A stretch of DNA of 64,000 nt from Pocillopora verrucosa (GCF_036669915.1 NC_089314.1:4025120-4089119), one strand, 5' to 3'; positions 12,073-24,534 are shown, numbered from the stretch's first letter. The notes: generated from the sequence alone by a model not told the origin. Numbers and translations are program-made.

Positions 12073-13189
12073 TAATTAATAATGATAATGGAAACAATGA
12101 CAATTTGGTGGTTGACATTCCTTGAGGTGGCTCTTCTTGAAAGTGATGAAATTGAAACAGGTCTACCAGTAAATGCCTGTTTCTTATTTCGAGTGCCAAA
12201 CATAACATCCTCTTGGTAGGAAGGCAGGGGATAGGGGTGGGTTTTTGATCAATTTAAGCTCATGCATCCTACGGTCATTACATAGTGCCTGCCACGTATA
12301 ATGGAAATCTCTAAGAGAGGAGGCAGCCATTAGGATTAGGCTTTTTGTTCTGATTGTAATGAATCTTAGCTAATCCTACCAGTCATTAAATAATCTAAAA
12401 ATTAATAAAATTAGAATACTAGCCGCCAGCAAAGCAGCCGGTCGATAGAAGTATTTAAAAGCAGGGTTTATCACAGGTTCGAAAAATGAATGAATCGTAG
12501 GTTGGAAGTGGAAACCATAAGAAGCGCACACATAGATTTCATTGAACACCAGCCCAAGTCTAAACACTGCTTTAAACGCGTTTAGCCGTACAGTAAATGT
12601 AAGATAAGTGCTTGGAGTATCCACAGACAGTGATTAGATCAGTGGAAGGCAAGAGCACGGGAAAATGAAGGATGGGGTTGGACGGGGGGAGAGGGAAGGG
12701 GCTGATGAATAACAGCAGCTACTTAACTGCTTGTAAACTCAACAAGTAAATAAATGAAGTTCACCTCCCTAATAATCATACAACTGCCTTCAATTCAACT
12801 CTACGGACAACCTCTCGTGGGCCAAGGAAACTGGGTTTCTAAAGACTTCAGGTAAAACTAGGACTTCAAAATTATGAAGAAATAGCTACCCTTGAGCTTG
12901 AATATCACGTAATCTCCAATGCTATAGGCCTCGGACAACCTGTTAAAAACCGGTTGTTCTCGAAAAAACCGGTAAAAACATATTTTCAAAGCTCTCTCTT
13001 GAAACAATAGCTTAAAAAAAAAAAAAAAACTGACCTTGTAACTCAACTATTCAACATATCATCTCGAAACTCCCTCATTCAATGCGTGGTTTCATAGGGT
13101 GCCATGAGCGACGAGAAAACCTTTTGTAGCATTATTTTTCTTCTGAATTTCCATATCAAAAGCTAGTGCGCTCTAAAATAAAAGAGACT
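11510..13189. other. Intergenic, PEP1 to PEP2
   Basis: I see no gene. The first ~450 bases match the 3' flanks of the other copies. An (AAT)n tract lies at 12042-12071. Sequence at 12240-12660 matches about 5040-5280 and 57060-57410. The stretch 12890-13020 is shared with 5340-5440 and 57600-57770. Confidence 0.55.
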
Positions 13190-13428
13190 AGAAAGAAAGA
13201 TAAAGAGACCTAGGGACGCGAGAAAACATTTACCGAGGAAGACAAACAGGAGCAAATCAGGAGGCCAAAGGCTTAAAAAAGGAAACCAAATTAATAATTG
13301 ATTACAAGATATCGAGTCATTAAAAGCAGATGTTTGCAAAGCCCATGTAAAAGCTTAATGCTGCATGTCTGTGGCATTGCGAAATCATGTATCCCCATGA
13401 AAATCATTTCTCTTTGAGCTAGAAGAAT
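13190..13428 (+). promoter_or_regulatory. Conserved 5' flank of PEP2
   Basis: Same block as before the other copies, including TTAATAATTGATTACAAGATATCGAG and AGCAGATGTTTGCAAAGCCC. An in-frame TAG at 13420-13422, immediately upstream of ATGATG (13429), closes the upstream reading frame. This supports the MAFF methionine as the start for the family. Confidence 0.5.
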
Positions 13429-13431
13429 ATG

Positions 13432-16400
13432 ATGGCTTTTTTCTATTTATCTGCCAATTTTCTTGCTCTGGTTGTATCGGCGAGCTCTGTGAAGACTTCA
13501 AAAGGTATCATTTTTTTCCGTTGCAGTGATGCTCGCGTTCCTTTCTGCTTTATTCTCCTGATATCTAATTATGTTTTAAAGAACGTATAAGCCAAAACAA
13601 TTTTAATTGGTCATCTTCATTTCTTTATCAAACACAGGACATACGCCAAACGATGGGGTAGTCTTCACCGATTTTCTTGCTCACAATGGCTACTACTTGA
13701 ACATCACAACTGTTGGTACAGAACTGGTCCAAGACTCCTTTGAGTGCGCGTTCAAGTGTCTCGAGAAGGATCCGTGTTTGTCCTTCAACCTGGCAGATTT
13801 GGATGATAACATTGACAATCTGCTATGTGAACTGCTTCCATCTGATCATTACACCCATTCAGACAAGTTCATCACTAACCGTCTTTGGTATCACTATAGT
13901 ATCGTGGTAAGTTTTTTTTTTCTACTTTATCTTATTATTTCGTTTCTTTGTTATTATCATTTCATCCTGATAATAACTAAAATCGGTTACAGTCGTTTGA
14001 GCAAATTTTATTCAACTGTTCGACATTAATATCTCTCTTTAGCTTTATGTTCCCTTTTTTATTCCTCGCAAGCCTTTTTTAAGTCGTTTATCGATGCGTC
14101 ATCGCAGTTTGTTTGACTGGATTTTATCATGGAAGTAAGTCATTGATTTTCTCGGTTTCAGTCTCCTTGCTTGAAGTTGCCCTGCCAGAACGATGGAACT
14201 TGTATACCTCTGTACCGGACAAACGGCTACAAGTGTCGCTGTACCAAGGCATACACCGGAAGCCACTGCGAAAAAGGTAAAGGTTTGGTTTCTAGAACAA
14301 TGTTTTTAAAAATATTTCGTGCGCGTGCTTGTCGTATCTGATGCCTACTGAGCCATCACTCATCGTCATCTGACTTCATACTGACTTGTTTGTACAAACA
14401 TGAATTTTTTTCCCATCATTATTCATTTTCTTTGTTCTTTTTACATCAGTTGATAATGACTGCAGCTGTTCATCAGGACCAGAAGGAAAACAGAGATGCA
14501 AAATAGGTCAGTTAATATCCCACCTTCGAGCCACTTCCTCTTCACGAAGACCAACGAAATTCGCGCACGCATACGCACACACACACGCACACACGCATGA
14601 ACAGGCGGTGGATAAGCTATGCGATGCGTCCATGTTTTGCCTTATGGAACTTTATAGCGAGTGAGGTAAGGGCCGAAGTATAGAAGAGAACACACACCCA
14701 TTCAGGCACCCGCGCAAACATGCAGACACAAACACAAAAGAGGTGAACAGGCTAAGAGACACGTCCGACATTCTATTCACTTGAGAGTGACGACTACTTG
14801 TTTTGCCTTCTCCACCTATGCAATAACCATGACATCTATACGACGATCTTCATATACTCCACTGTTGATAATTACATTAGGGCCTTAGATAGTTGTTGAG
14901 GACGCAGCCCGAACCCGCTACCTTGCAAAGAAAGTGGGGGAAAACTATCAGTTACCTGGGTAGAACTACGGGTCGTTCAAAACTTGAAAAGAAGGCGGGA
15001 TTGAGTCTTATTCTAGGTTGCTTACAATCGAATATTGTTATGCTATCGTCGCCGATAAGCGTGCGGTATTTATGAAGAACACTAGAAGATGTATACAAAT
15101 ACTGGATCCTTCTGAGGAAGGAAAATTCATTGAAGAAAGTTTCCCAAACAACTCCAAATTTCTGCAATTCATTTCCTCTGTTATAGAGTACCTTATGGTG
15201 TTTCCGGAGCCGCGTTCTACCGGAAATTATGCCATGAAGAATCCAGCCATAGCTTCAGGTCTCAGCCAGTTGTCGCTGTGTTTTTTCATCACACTTGTTC
15301 AAGACCAAGGAGCTCAGACAGTCGTCAGCTATGCCAAGAAACGTAACAATGAGATGCTTGTCGAAATTTACCCAAAAAGGATAATTGTTTATGTTGGCAA
15401 CAAGTTGTTCCGGTAATGCTGCATATATTTTTTTAAAAGTCGGTCGGGGCATTTTTTAATCGAGCCACGATAAATCATGATACAGGAAATGCTATGATCG
15501 GCTTCTTCCTCCTAGATAGTTAATGTCTAACGCTTTGCGGAAAGGAATAGAGCTAAACATACAAATAAACGAAAAGCCGTGGCTACTTTCTCTTTTCTTA
15601 CCATGATTTAAATACCAAATATGTTAATCTTTGACCAAAACAAATCTAGAAGTATTTTCCTTGCGCTTTGCAAATAACTATTCGGGTCTTTTTTTTTTTA
15701 AATTTGATTTAGATCACTATGCTCAGTAGGGCATTAAAATCTTTCAAGTAACGAGGACTCGATTATTACGGTTCTAGCCACAAAAGGATGAGGTTTCTTA
15801 ACCGACCCGGCTTTCGAAATAGTAGCTCAGATCATACTTTTTGATATAGCGGAAATTGAAATGAATGAATGAAAGCAATGAACAAATGGAAGCTTGAAGA
15901 TTGACTGACCGACAGATTATTGACCGACTTCACTGGTTGACAGATTGACTGACTGACCACTGACTGACAGACTGAATGACTCTGCTGACAATGAAAATGG
16001 AGGGTATTGAATGATCGACAATATTATTTACTTTTGTTTTGTTCGCATTGTTCTTTGTTTTTTCTTCAGTTTTACCTCGACAAATCTCTACGATGATACC
16101 TGGCAGCACGTGTGTCTCACCTGGGAAAATACTCAAGGAGTAGCGAAACTCTATAAAGATGGTCAATTTGCCGGACAGGTAACAAATAATGCCACTGAGA
16201 ACTTTACACTTACGGCTGGCGGCTTCCTGGTGCTCGGACAAGACCAAGACTCTATTGGCGGAGGATTTATTCGTAGGCAAACTCTTCGTGGCCGATTGGC
16301 AAGTGTTAACATGTGGGATAAAGTTCTGTCCGAAAGCGACATTGCCGCTCAGTACACAAATTTCAGCGTACCTTATGGTTCTGTTCTTAACTGGTCTGTA

Positions 16401-16445
16401 TTCAAAAATCTTACTCATGGCAATGTCACAGTTGAAGAACCGTGA
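13432..16445 (+). CDS. PEP2: secreted PAN-EGF-pentraxin protein (intact)
   Basis: Exons: A 13432..13504, B 13638..13906, C 14162..14276, D 14450..14506, E 15187..15412, F 16070..16445. The product is 371 residues. Residues 1-24 are the signal peptide exon (MAFFYLSANFLALVVSAS). Residues 25-114 are PAN/apple with Cys 61, 65, 71 and 88. Residues 115-152 are a six-cysteine EGF domain, 153-171 the hinge CSCSSGPEGKQRC, and about 172-371 the pentraxin domain with both family cysteines and HVCLTWEN. The calcium motif is LGQDQDSIGGGF followed by IRRQ. The equivalents of CRP Asp60 and Glu147 are Asn and Ile, and Gln150 is kept. The Cys in QYTNCSVP of other copies is Phe here. All splice sites are canonical and there are no in-frame stops. 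The D-E intron is the shortest in the array (about 680 bp). The likely role is extracellular calcium-dependent binding, inferred from the domains. Confidence 0.88.
14571..14600. repeat. (CA)n-like microsatellite in PEP2 D-E intron
   Basis: ACGCACACACACACGCACAC tract. Similar CA-rich tracts lie at the equivalent place in other D-E introns (about 41810-41825, 52850-52880 and 63251-63299). Confidence 0.75.
15895..15985. repeat. TGAC-rich minisatellite, PEP2 E-F intron
   Basis: Short imperfect TGACTGAC array, homologous to the other E-F intron tracts. Confidence 0.65.
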
Positions 16446-18120
16446 AGTAAATTGTTTAGAGATCAAACACTCTAGACTTGATGTAAAATTCCTTATGTTA
16501 GAGTATATATTATAGGCTTGCTGAATCACGTGGTGTACCTACGAAATAGATAACGAAAGTCAAAAAAGCATGATGTAAGTAAGCAAATGAAATTTCAGGG
16601 ACAGAGATGTATATTCCTGATCCAGGCCTAGGATATGTGATCTCCACTGAAGTTATTTATAGATAGTCCTACGCACGAACAGGTCGGTATGGGAACTAAC
16701 CTCAATAGTATGCACAGAGTTAGGAAAGGAACGGGTATTTGACTCGAAGCTCGAAGTACTGTTTAAATGTTTGACTTTCCAATGTTGAAGCCACTGTTGT
16801 TTCCGGCGTAAGTGGAACGTTCCGGGACAGATTAAATTTAGGCACATTGAAACATTGAAAACATGAAAAAGGGCAAACGGTGACAGCTTTTCCTTTTCAA
16901 ACAACTCTTGCTGCACTGCTTGTACTATTTAAAAGCATTTAAACATCTCTAAACGTTAACGAATTTCTTTCCGCTTTTTCAATTTCTGGCATCTATTTCG
17001 TACATTGCACAATAATAATAATAAAACTAATGATAATAATAGGTATCAGAAACAGCTGCTGTTACAGCGATTCAAAAGATCTGCATGCTGGGATCTGCAC
17101 GAATCCTCAGAAAGGTGCTTGGTGTATGAACAAAATGATTGACTTGAGTGACTGGTGCCCTCGGTGCATGGTTTGCGTCCAGCTGATGCACAAGAATGTA
17201 AATATATATAAATATAAATCATAATCATTGTCATAATAAAAATCGTAATAATGAGAACAAAAAGAATTTGATGATTAACATTCAATGAGATGGCTCTTCT
17301 TGTCCACTGTTTCCAAGTCGAATTGGATTGTGGAGCTTTGGTTTTTTGTGGAGGGAGAAAAGCACTCGTAGCAAGGACGTGAACAAAAATAAACTCAACC
17401 CACATGTGGCGCCAGCAGGTCCAGGAATTGACACTAAGCTGCAACGGTGGTAGGACAACGAGTACTCTCACCACTGCGCCATGTCCGTTCCCTAATTTGA
17501 CATTAAGATTGACAATAACCATATTGATTGAGAGAATCTTAGCTCCTCGCAGTCGTAAATAGAAAAAAAAGGTGTAGGCTGATTCTTAAGGCCAGGCCAA
17601 ACGCACGTGACGTTTCAACACAAGATCTATCAAGCATTTACGTATTTGTAGATGTTTATGTGCCCCAGGTTCCTCGCCCGCTCGGACGTGAACACCATAC
17701 TGAATATGACGGCCTCGAGTGGCAATGCTGAAGATATATCCACTTCGTCGGAATTTTGCTCTTCACTGAATTTCTAGGCGCTACTTTACGCGGATAATAA
17801 AAGAGAAGGGAAAAGAGGATAAAGGGATAAAACTCGCCAATGAAGCTAGGGAAGAAAAGAGAGGGATTACTATGCAAATTGCAGTCAAACCTGTATTAAG
17901 CAGCTAAGCACGGGGAATGGTGGGGTGACCGCTTAATAAAGAAAGAAAGAAACTGACACACAGTGCGCAGCTGAGTGTGTCACTGATTTTCTTACCAAAT
18001 TTTGATGTGCTTCGTGATCAGTTACTAAAAAGAGCCACGGCAACATAGAGTCCATTTGTTTTCTACGCTGTGAAGACGTAAAATATCATTAACAGTAACG
18101 TCATCTATTCGTCTTTCTAT
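16446..18120. other. Intergenic downstream of PEP2, up to the retroelement
   Basis: I see no gene. It matches 54675-56350 (downstream of PEP7) closely and so is part of the duplicated 3' flank. Homology stops near 18120, where the Penelope-like sequence starts. Confidence 0.55.
17270..17490 (-). repeat. SINE-like repeat (second type), longer copy
   Basis: On the minus strand it starts GGAACGGACATGGCGCAGTG and continues with GTGAGAGTACTCG, then the conserved CCACATGTGGGTTGAGTT segment. The same repeat is at about 55500-55745 and partly at 3690-3792 and 47600-47715. A minus-strand ORF covering it is typical of this repeat and is not a gene. Confidence 0.5.
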
Positions 18121-19675
18121 AAAAGACCTTAAAAACTAATCAAAACTCAGACATAGTTTGATGCTACTCTGGTTTAAAGATTTAATGAATGTAACCGAAG
18201 AAGTTGCGATTTATAGACCCAACATTTGTACACTCCTGTCTAATGCCTTCATCAGGGGTGATCTTAACACTGCCACAAGAGGTCCTTTTATACGATCACT
18301 TATTAGCTGCCTTTTTTCTGACGAAGTGTATCATTTGTATTTCAATCACCTATGTAAAGAAAACTATGTGCTTCCATCGAGTTTAAGGTTTCGGCCTCCT
18401 TTGCGGAGTGCTAAAAGTGCTTATTATTTTCTAAAGTTACGAATAGATGAATATCACAGTTCCAAACTGTGTTTGCGTGCGTTATTCTCCCGTTCACTCA
18501 ATGAACTCTGCTTTGATCAACAACTCCGAAACTTCCTGGGTCGAGGAGTTCTGCTGTTCGAAAGAACAACAGACATTTACCAAACAGAAAGAGAAACACG
18601 GCAGAAAATTCCGTCATTTACTCAGTAAGATAAATGGGTCATGAACCTTTCCTCCGAGGAGTTATCCGCGCTAGAACGGAATGGTGTAGAGAAGGGTCTG
18701 AAGTTTGCTATTGCTCCTCGCAAAATGCCGACTGCTGAAATTGTCGCCGCTGTCGAGGAGAGCATCTCTCAATTCAACGATGACCGTTACTCAGGCGTGC
18801 TAAACCTCCTCCCAAAAACATTCAAAAGGATGTTTTCAATGCGCTTATATCTATTAAAAAGGATTCGGACAGGCTCGTATTATCTGCTGACAAGAGTAAC
18901 TATGCTGTGCTTATGGACAAACAGTAATATCACCTCAAAGCTTTGTATCTGCTTAATGAGGAAAGTACGTATGCAGTCTTAGACTCTGATCCTACCAGTA
19001 AAACTCAAAGAAAGTTAAACAAAATGTCGCTTGATTTGAAAAAAACCTGTAAGAGTGGTGACTATACCCAAAAGATATTTTACAGTAGTGACGGCTTATG
19101 TCCACGTTTTTGTGGCTCACCTAAAATTCGTAAACCGGGAATTCTTTTGAGACCTGTCGTCTCTTTTTTTAATTCTCCGACTTGTGCATTTCTGGTTCTC
19201 TTGCGAAAATATCGTCGCCTGTTGTTGGGGATACTTATTACACTCTGTCAAAAATTCCTGCGAATTTGCGGATTTCTTAAGACATAAAACTCTTAACGCT
19301 TGTGAAGAATTACTATCTTTCGACGTTGTTTCGCTCTTCACGAAAATCCCACCTGATCTTGACGTTAAGGTTGCGGAGGAGAGACTCAGAGAAGATACTT
19401 CCCTAGGACAAAGAACTGGAGGATATCATTCATCTGCTGTCTTTTTGCCTCAAAACCACGCAATTTGCATACAACGGCACCTACTATCAATGGCAATGGA
19501 AGACGTGGAACAAAAGGGCCTTGGCCACTTCACCGGTTAAACCCTTTTTCTGGAAACGATATGTCGACGATGTTATTTTTGCGGTATCCGGAAATGAACC
19601 AGAGCGCCTCCTATCGCATTTGAATTCAATAGAGCCGTCTACTCAATTTACCCTTGAGCGTGAAAAAGATAACAT
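18121..19675 (+). pseudogene. Penelope-like element reverse transcriptase relic
   Basis: The + strand gives successive out-of-frame pieces of a Penelope-type reverse transcriptase. They are NLSSEELSALERNGVEKGL with APRKMPTAEIVAAVE (about 18641-18780), FCGSPKIRKPGILLRPVVSF (about 19110-19170), LLSFDVVSLFTKIP (about 19310-19355) and FFWKRYVDDVIFAVSGNE with LNSIEPSTQFTLERE (about 19549-19665). YVDD is the catalytic motif. At least three frameshifts are present. The segment between FAYNGTYYQ and MEDVEQK-like sequence is shortened, removing the conserved motif around the active-site turn. I see no GIY-YIG endonuclease. It is inserted in the PEP2 3' flank. Confidence 0.8.
18218..18258 (-). other. 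Hammerhead-like motif at the 5' end of the Penelope relic (degenerate)
   Basis: The minus strand reads CCCCTGATGAAGGCATTAG..., then GGAGTGTACAAATGTT. This has a CUGAUGA box, a possible stem II (GGCA/TGT-type pairing) and an AAA box, in the hammerhead order. The G before AAA is replaced by C, so activity is doubtful. Confidence 0.3.
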
Positions 19676-19760
19676 GGCTGCTTCACCGATAAACGAAATG
19701 TTTTGGACTGCAGTACACTGTTTCTTGTTTATCTTAGAGTACTGAGAGACGTGGTTCGAC

Positions 19761-19880
19761 GTGAATTGCATTATCGAGGGTCAAATTATATAGAGAATTA
19801 TTTGAAGGGAAAATTGCTACGAGTTGTCGGGAGGTTCGAGTTATCGAGGTGATCGAGTTATCAGAGTCAACTATATTTGT
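19761..19880. other. Possible DNA-transposon end (TTCGAGTTATCGAG repeats)
   Basis: GGTTCGAGTTATCGAGGTGA followed by TCGAGTTATCAGAGTCAAC recalls pogo/Tigger-like termini. No partner end or transposase is seen, so this is tentative. Confidence 0.2.
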
Positions 19881-21528
19881 GTTTTTCTAGATAAGCGTTA
19901 GGAGACTCAAAAAGCATATCATTAAGACAAAAAGCATACAAAGACGTAAAGTAAAAAATGTCGAACACTTCGAAATAACTTGAAGGCAGGTATTTTCATA
20001 AAGCACCTGAATTCATTTGAAAGGCGATTTTCCCAGTTAAATCCTCTCTAATCTTTCAGGTGAAAAAATGAAGGAAAACACGAATTACATGTATAAGCAT
20101 AGCGCCAAAAACACTCTTTTCAACAAGACATAGAGTTGGAATTGTGAGATATCCAGCAACTTAAGCAAAAGTCTGTTCTGCCAATGCGAATGGAATCATT
20201 ACATTGATAAGAAAAAAGGTTACGAGGAATCCAATGACAAACTACAAGGCCTTTTATTGTTGGGCTTCCTTCGTCATATGTTTTTCACAATTTAACACCA
20301 AGATAATGGGGAAATTAAAGAAGTTTGTCGCTGTTTGTTTCAGTGTAATCACCTGCTCCATGATATTCTTTAGTATCAAAAAGATCCATTCAAGATCCGT
20401 AATTGGTTCCCTGCACTTTCGTATATTTTTGACATAGGTATTGCCTACAAATAATAGCACAGACAACGCTTCCAATCTGTTTGTGTTAAGATTATTGTCC
20501 CTATTATGGTGCATAAAATAATGAGCTGTGATCGTATGTAGAGCTCTTCATGAAAAAATCCGGATCAATCAATGTCCCATGATAGCAGATTAATCTACGC
20601 TACAATTCAATTTGTCTTTTGACAGCCCCTGAAGAATTTTTCTACAACTGAAGTAAGTATACGAAGATGAAAGCTCGTTTTTAGACATCACAGAACAGCA
20701 ACAAAGGTAAGCTGACACCAACGACGTACAAAACGCATTAAAAAGAAAACTAATTAAAAGAAAAGGAGTAGATTATGGAAGAACTGATATTGCAAGCAGA
20801 GATCTTGATATCATCCTGTTTTTCCACTCGAGAATATCTTAGTGCGACTTGAGTCCTCTAATTCAACATTCTGTTGACAAATGGCAAAATCCAAAACCCA
20901 CCTGACGCCTAAACTCCTGTCAGAAGACCTAGACTGAAAAATCAATTTTTTTAAATCTAAAGAAGTTCAAATCGTAACCGTGGCTTTACTCAGATTATAG
21001 CAAGGCCCTATCAGTGACAAGAAAAATGTTTGTTTGTCTTCGCTATACATCAGCGGGAACATATCAAGAATTTCAAGCGAAGGCGATCACACTCAGACTG
21101 AAGTCGCTCGAAATAATAACTCTAAGTGGCTTCGTCTACTTTTTGACCGATATGCTGTTCGAACAAACCCACCTTACGAAACCGAATAAATTAAGTAAAT
21201 TTGCAGATGATAGATGAAAAGCTGATTGCAAAAGGTCTCAACGGAGTTAAGCGTTAGCCAGACCTTTTCCTATTTAGCCGTGAAGCGTAAAAACTTTGAA
21301 ATTCAACCGTTAGTCATAAGAAAAAATCTACCGTAAAATTTTTCTGGTGACCTTAATGGAGAGATAATAATCTTTAGCCGTAAGTTGGCCAAAATTTTAG
21401 CTGTGAAAGCCATCACTCCATTGGAACCCTTTGCCAAACCCCCAATTTTCTATGGTTCGATTATTCTTCGAATTGTTCTAAAAAATCGTTTCTTTTCGAG
21501 GACGGAGTAAGAAATAGACCAGAAATTG
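19881..21528. other. Gene-poor stretch
   Basis: I see no recognisable gene, no PEP-related block and no clear repeat. The short ORFs look random. Confidence 0.5.
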
Positions 21529-21744
21529 ATGGACCCAGCAAAGATCATGTCCTTTTCCTGTCCTCATGATCAAACCTTCGCCTATTACCTAGATGACATA
21601 GCCTCCATTCAAGCTACAGTAGTCAGCACCCTCGTTGCAATTCCTGCAACTATATCTTTAAACATGTTACTGATCGTTGCAGTGATTAGAGAGAAATTAC
21701 CGCAAAACCATACATACCATGCAGGTTCCGGGCGCTACTACTAA
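21529..21744 (+). pseudogene. Truncated rhodopsin-like GPCR fragment (N-terminus and TM1)
   Basis: The ORF from ATG 21529 gives a short extracellular head followed by a hydrophobic segment, VVSTLVAIPATISLNMLLIV, and then AVIREKLPQ. A hydrophobic helix with Asn in an LNxLLIVAV context followed by a basic turn is typical of TM1 of class A GPCRs (Asn1.50). The frame runs into a stop at 21742 without TM2, and I see no continuation downstream. It is most likely a broken member of the intronless GPCR families common in cnidarians. Confidence 0.4.
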
Positions 21745-24019
21745 CTGAGTTATGAAGCCACACTTTGGGTGTATGAGGGTTCTTCCACCCAGTAAAGGAA
21801 TCTGATCTGTGAAGCTTTATGCGAGATAATGGTAATCACTGTATTTCCACGCACCCTGGTATTTTTCAATATTTCGGGACCGTTTAGATTGTCTATAATC
21901 GGGGTTTATTACACCTACGATTATACTCAGCACCTGATTGATTGAATGTTTAGCGTAGTGCTTTCTGAAGACTTAAAAAATTAAGGGCTACCAGATAAAT
22001 GTTTTGCTTTTGCAATTTGACTGAAATCACTTTGATGATAAATCATAAAAGCGTGTGAGAGTTAGAGGTAAGATAACGTTGGTCGCATTTTCTGTTGTGG
22101 GGTGAAAAGCTTTTATTGATTGAAAATTTGCTACTTTTGCAGACTTGCACAACGTGAAATAATCATGTCAGAGAATTGTAATGACTTTCTCCATCTTTTT
22201 CAAACCTCACACTTCGGTAGCATTTCCTCATTCTCGCCGATCATGGCCGGACGAATATTCTGATAGAACGATTGTCAATAGACCAACTTTCTAAGCGATT
22301 TACAGGGAATTTGATATTGCTTTGTTTTTTTGTTTTTTGTTTTACTTCGCACTGTGATTGGTTCAGAAAACATGAATCAAGAATGGCTTTTTTGCTTCAA
22401 GAACCGAGAAAGAAAGCCAATTGTGTTTGTAGCACAATAAACTCACGAGTGTTGCTTATGTTTTCTTTGTTTTGTTTTTTTTGTTTTGATTTTTACGACT
22501 CCACTGCCGGCATTGTCCAAAAATTACGAAAACTGTTAGTCCGCTTGGGTAGCCAGCTCGAACACAGGATTCGCTTCCTATTGTCCACGGGCGCTGCCAG
22601 CGATATAATGATTTCATGTATTGTATTTTGCTGTAGTTTTATCTCCTTCGTTGCGCGCTTAGTGCGAATAGTTGAAGGAAAGTTTGTTATTTTCGTACAA
22701 TGGCGAAACTTCTAAACTACTATGTCTTGCTGTACGCCACAAGAAACGAAGATTCGTTCGTCCACTCGAAGAGCCTTAAACTATTTTCCATATAACCCAT
22801 TTAAAAGGAAAGGATGAACTTTAAGTGGCCAGCAGAATGTTCTTCTCTCAGTTCACACCCCGAAGAGTTATGTAAATCCCTTTTGCAATTTTAATAAGTG
22901 TTACATAAAGAATTGATCATCACTGCATTTCAAAACAGTATAATTTAATTAATTTCCAGAGCATATACGGAGTTGGCGTACATATTTACCATCATTGTAA
23001 GGTAAAATGGACTTGAAACTGTTGACAATTTTCCATCCCGCCAAGTGTAAAAAAACATAGTAATAATAATAAAAAATGTCAGATTACTTTTAAATTTTAG
23101 TTATCCATGAATAGCATTTGTGTTAAGGCCAAGCTAAGGCCAGGTTGAAGATAAATGCTTGTTCAGCTAACCGCTGAAGATTTTATCAGACCCAGTCAAC
23201 CGTGGCAGTCCGAAATACGTGCATACTAAATGCATGCATGATTTTTCGATGCCTTACTTGCTTCGCAACGGAAAAAAAAAAAAAAAAAAAAAAAACTACC
23301 TAACCCCAGGCAAAAGCATTTAATTATTGCGGGTGATGCTCAGTCGCCGTTTCTCCGATCACAGTGAGAGTTGCCAAATATATTTCAGAGAATTAACAAC
23401 CAAATACTGGCCAGTTTTTAAGCTTTAATTATTATTTCCCTTGTACACTGATTATTCTATCTGTTCTTCTACAATATAATTTTTCATGCTGATCTTTGGA
23501 GACTTACTTCCCGCCTAACAGCATGAGAAGTAGCCGTGAGTATAGCAAATGAAACTAGCTGGCGAAACATTATGAACATAATGATTGCCATCTACGCGTT
23601 TTGGCTGGAAGTAAAACCTAAATTCAATATAAATAAAAGTACATTCTGTCATTCTTCTATTCTTAACAGTGTTTTAAATTCAAAACAAACAAAGTACATT
23701 CTGTTATTCTTCTATTCTTAACAGAGCTTTCAAAAAAACATGAGTAAATAAACGAAGCTCACCCTCCTAATAATCCTGACTGTCTTCATTCAAAACTACG
23801 GACAATGCCAAGTGGGACGAGGAAATCGGGTCTCTAAAGATTTCTTGTAAAACAAGGGCTTATGATTAAATAATTGCTCGTAAGTTTGACTATCAAACAA
23901 CTACAGTACTGTATCTTCAATGCAAGGCTTCAGACTATGACAAGGAGGGGCAGGAAAACAGGGTTAAAACATATTTGCCTAGCTTTCTTTGAAGCTGGAG
24001 CTTCATAAAAATATAAAAA
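21745..24019. other. Intergenic with a relic of a PEP D-E intron block
   Basis: About 22370-22700 matches the block found in every PEP D-E intron (AGAAAGCCAATTGTGTTTGTAG, GACTCCACTGCCGGCATTGTC). It is therefore probably debris of a lost copy. A poly-A run lies at 23272-23295. A 29-base direct repeat lies at 23641-23669 and 23696-23724. There is no gene. Confidence 0.45.
23272..23295. repeat. Poly(A) run
   Basis: Uninterrupted run of 24 A, possibly the tail of an old retroposed sequence. Confidence 0.9.
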
Positions 24020-24460
24020 AAACTTCCTCATTCGATGCATGGCTTCAAAGTGTGCCATGACCGACGAGAAAACCTCGAGTACCATTATTTTTCTCCTAAA
24101 ATTAACATATCAAAACTAGAGCGCTCTAAAATAATAGCAACTGCAAAGAAAAGTAAAGAAACGCAAGAGCCTCAAATAATAAATTAAAAACTCCCCTGGT
24201 AGCTTAACTATCCGACATATCATCAGGGAACTTTCTCATTCAATGCATGACTTCAGAGAGTGCCATGGGCGACGAGAAAACCTTGTGTACCATTATTTTT
24301 CTCCTGAATTTACATATCAAAAACTAGAGCGCTCTAAAATAATAGCAACTACAAAGAAAGCTAAAGAAACCCAGGGGCGCTTGAAAACATTTCAAGAGGA
24401 AAACAAAAAATCGAAACAAGAGGCCAGACGCTTAAAAAAAGGACCGCCAATTAATAATTG
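24020..24460. repeat. Tandem duplication of the PEP 5'-flank block
   Basis: The stretch CATTCGATGCATGGCTTC...AAACCTCGAGTACCATTATTTTTCTCC at 24024-24150 is repeated at 24230-24360 (period about 206 bases). A single copy occurs at 13066-13200 before PEP2. Confidence 0.65.
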
Positions 24461-24461
24461 A

Positions 24462-24479
24462 TGACAAGATATCGTGTCA
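24462..24479. promoter_or_regulatory. Conserved imperfect palindrome upstream of PEP3
   Basis: TGACAAGATATCGTGTCA is a palindrome with one mismatched pair, 55 bases before the exon A ATG in this copy (about 100-140 in others). Versions of it stand before all PEP start codons. It is a candidate transcription-factor site or initiator-proximal element. Confidence 0.45.
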
Positions 24480-24534
24480 TCAACAGAAGCAGATGTATGC
24501 AAAGCCCCATTTCTCTTTGAGCTACAAGAATAAG

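Noticed and set aside
15930-16529. Long minus-strand ORFs over exon F (also 2610-3107, 29863-30357, 43238-43837, 54192-54695)
   Set aside because: They mirror the conserved exon F in all copies and extend into the T-rich intron as Lys/Asn runs. They are shadows of the real exon.
17046-17522. 158-residue minus-strand ORF (and 55373-55876, 167 residues)
   Set aside because: These are open frames across a dispersed SINE-like repeat with differing ends in each copy and no domain.
22272-22715. 147-residue + strand ORF with hydrophobic stretches
   Set aside because: It overlaps the non-coding block found in all PEP D-E introns, where the frame is not conserved.
23641-23724. Direct repeat ending in splice-acceptor-like TTCTTAACAG
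   Set aside because: No open exon follows either copy. It is a chance short duplication.
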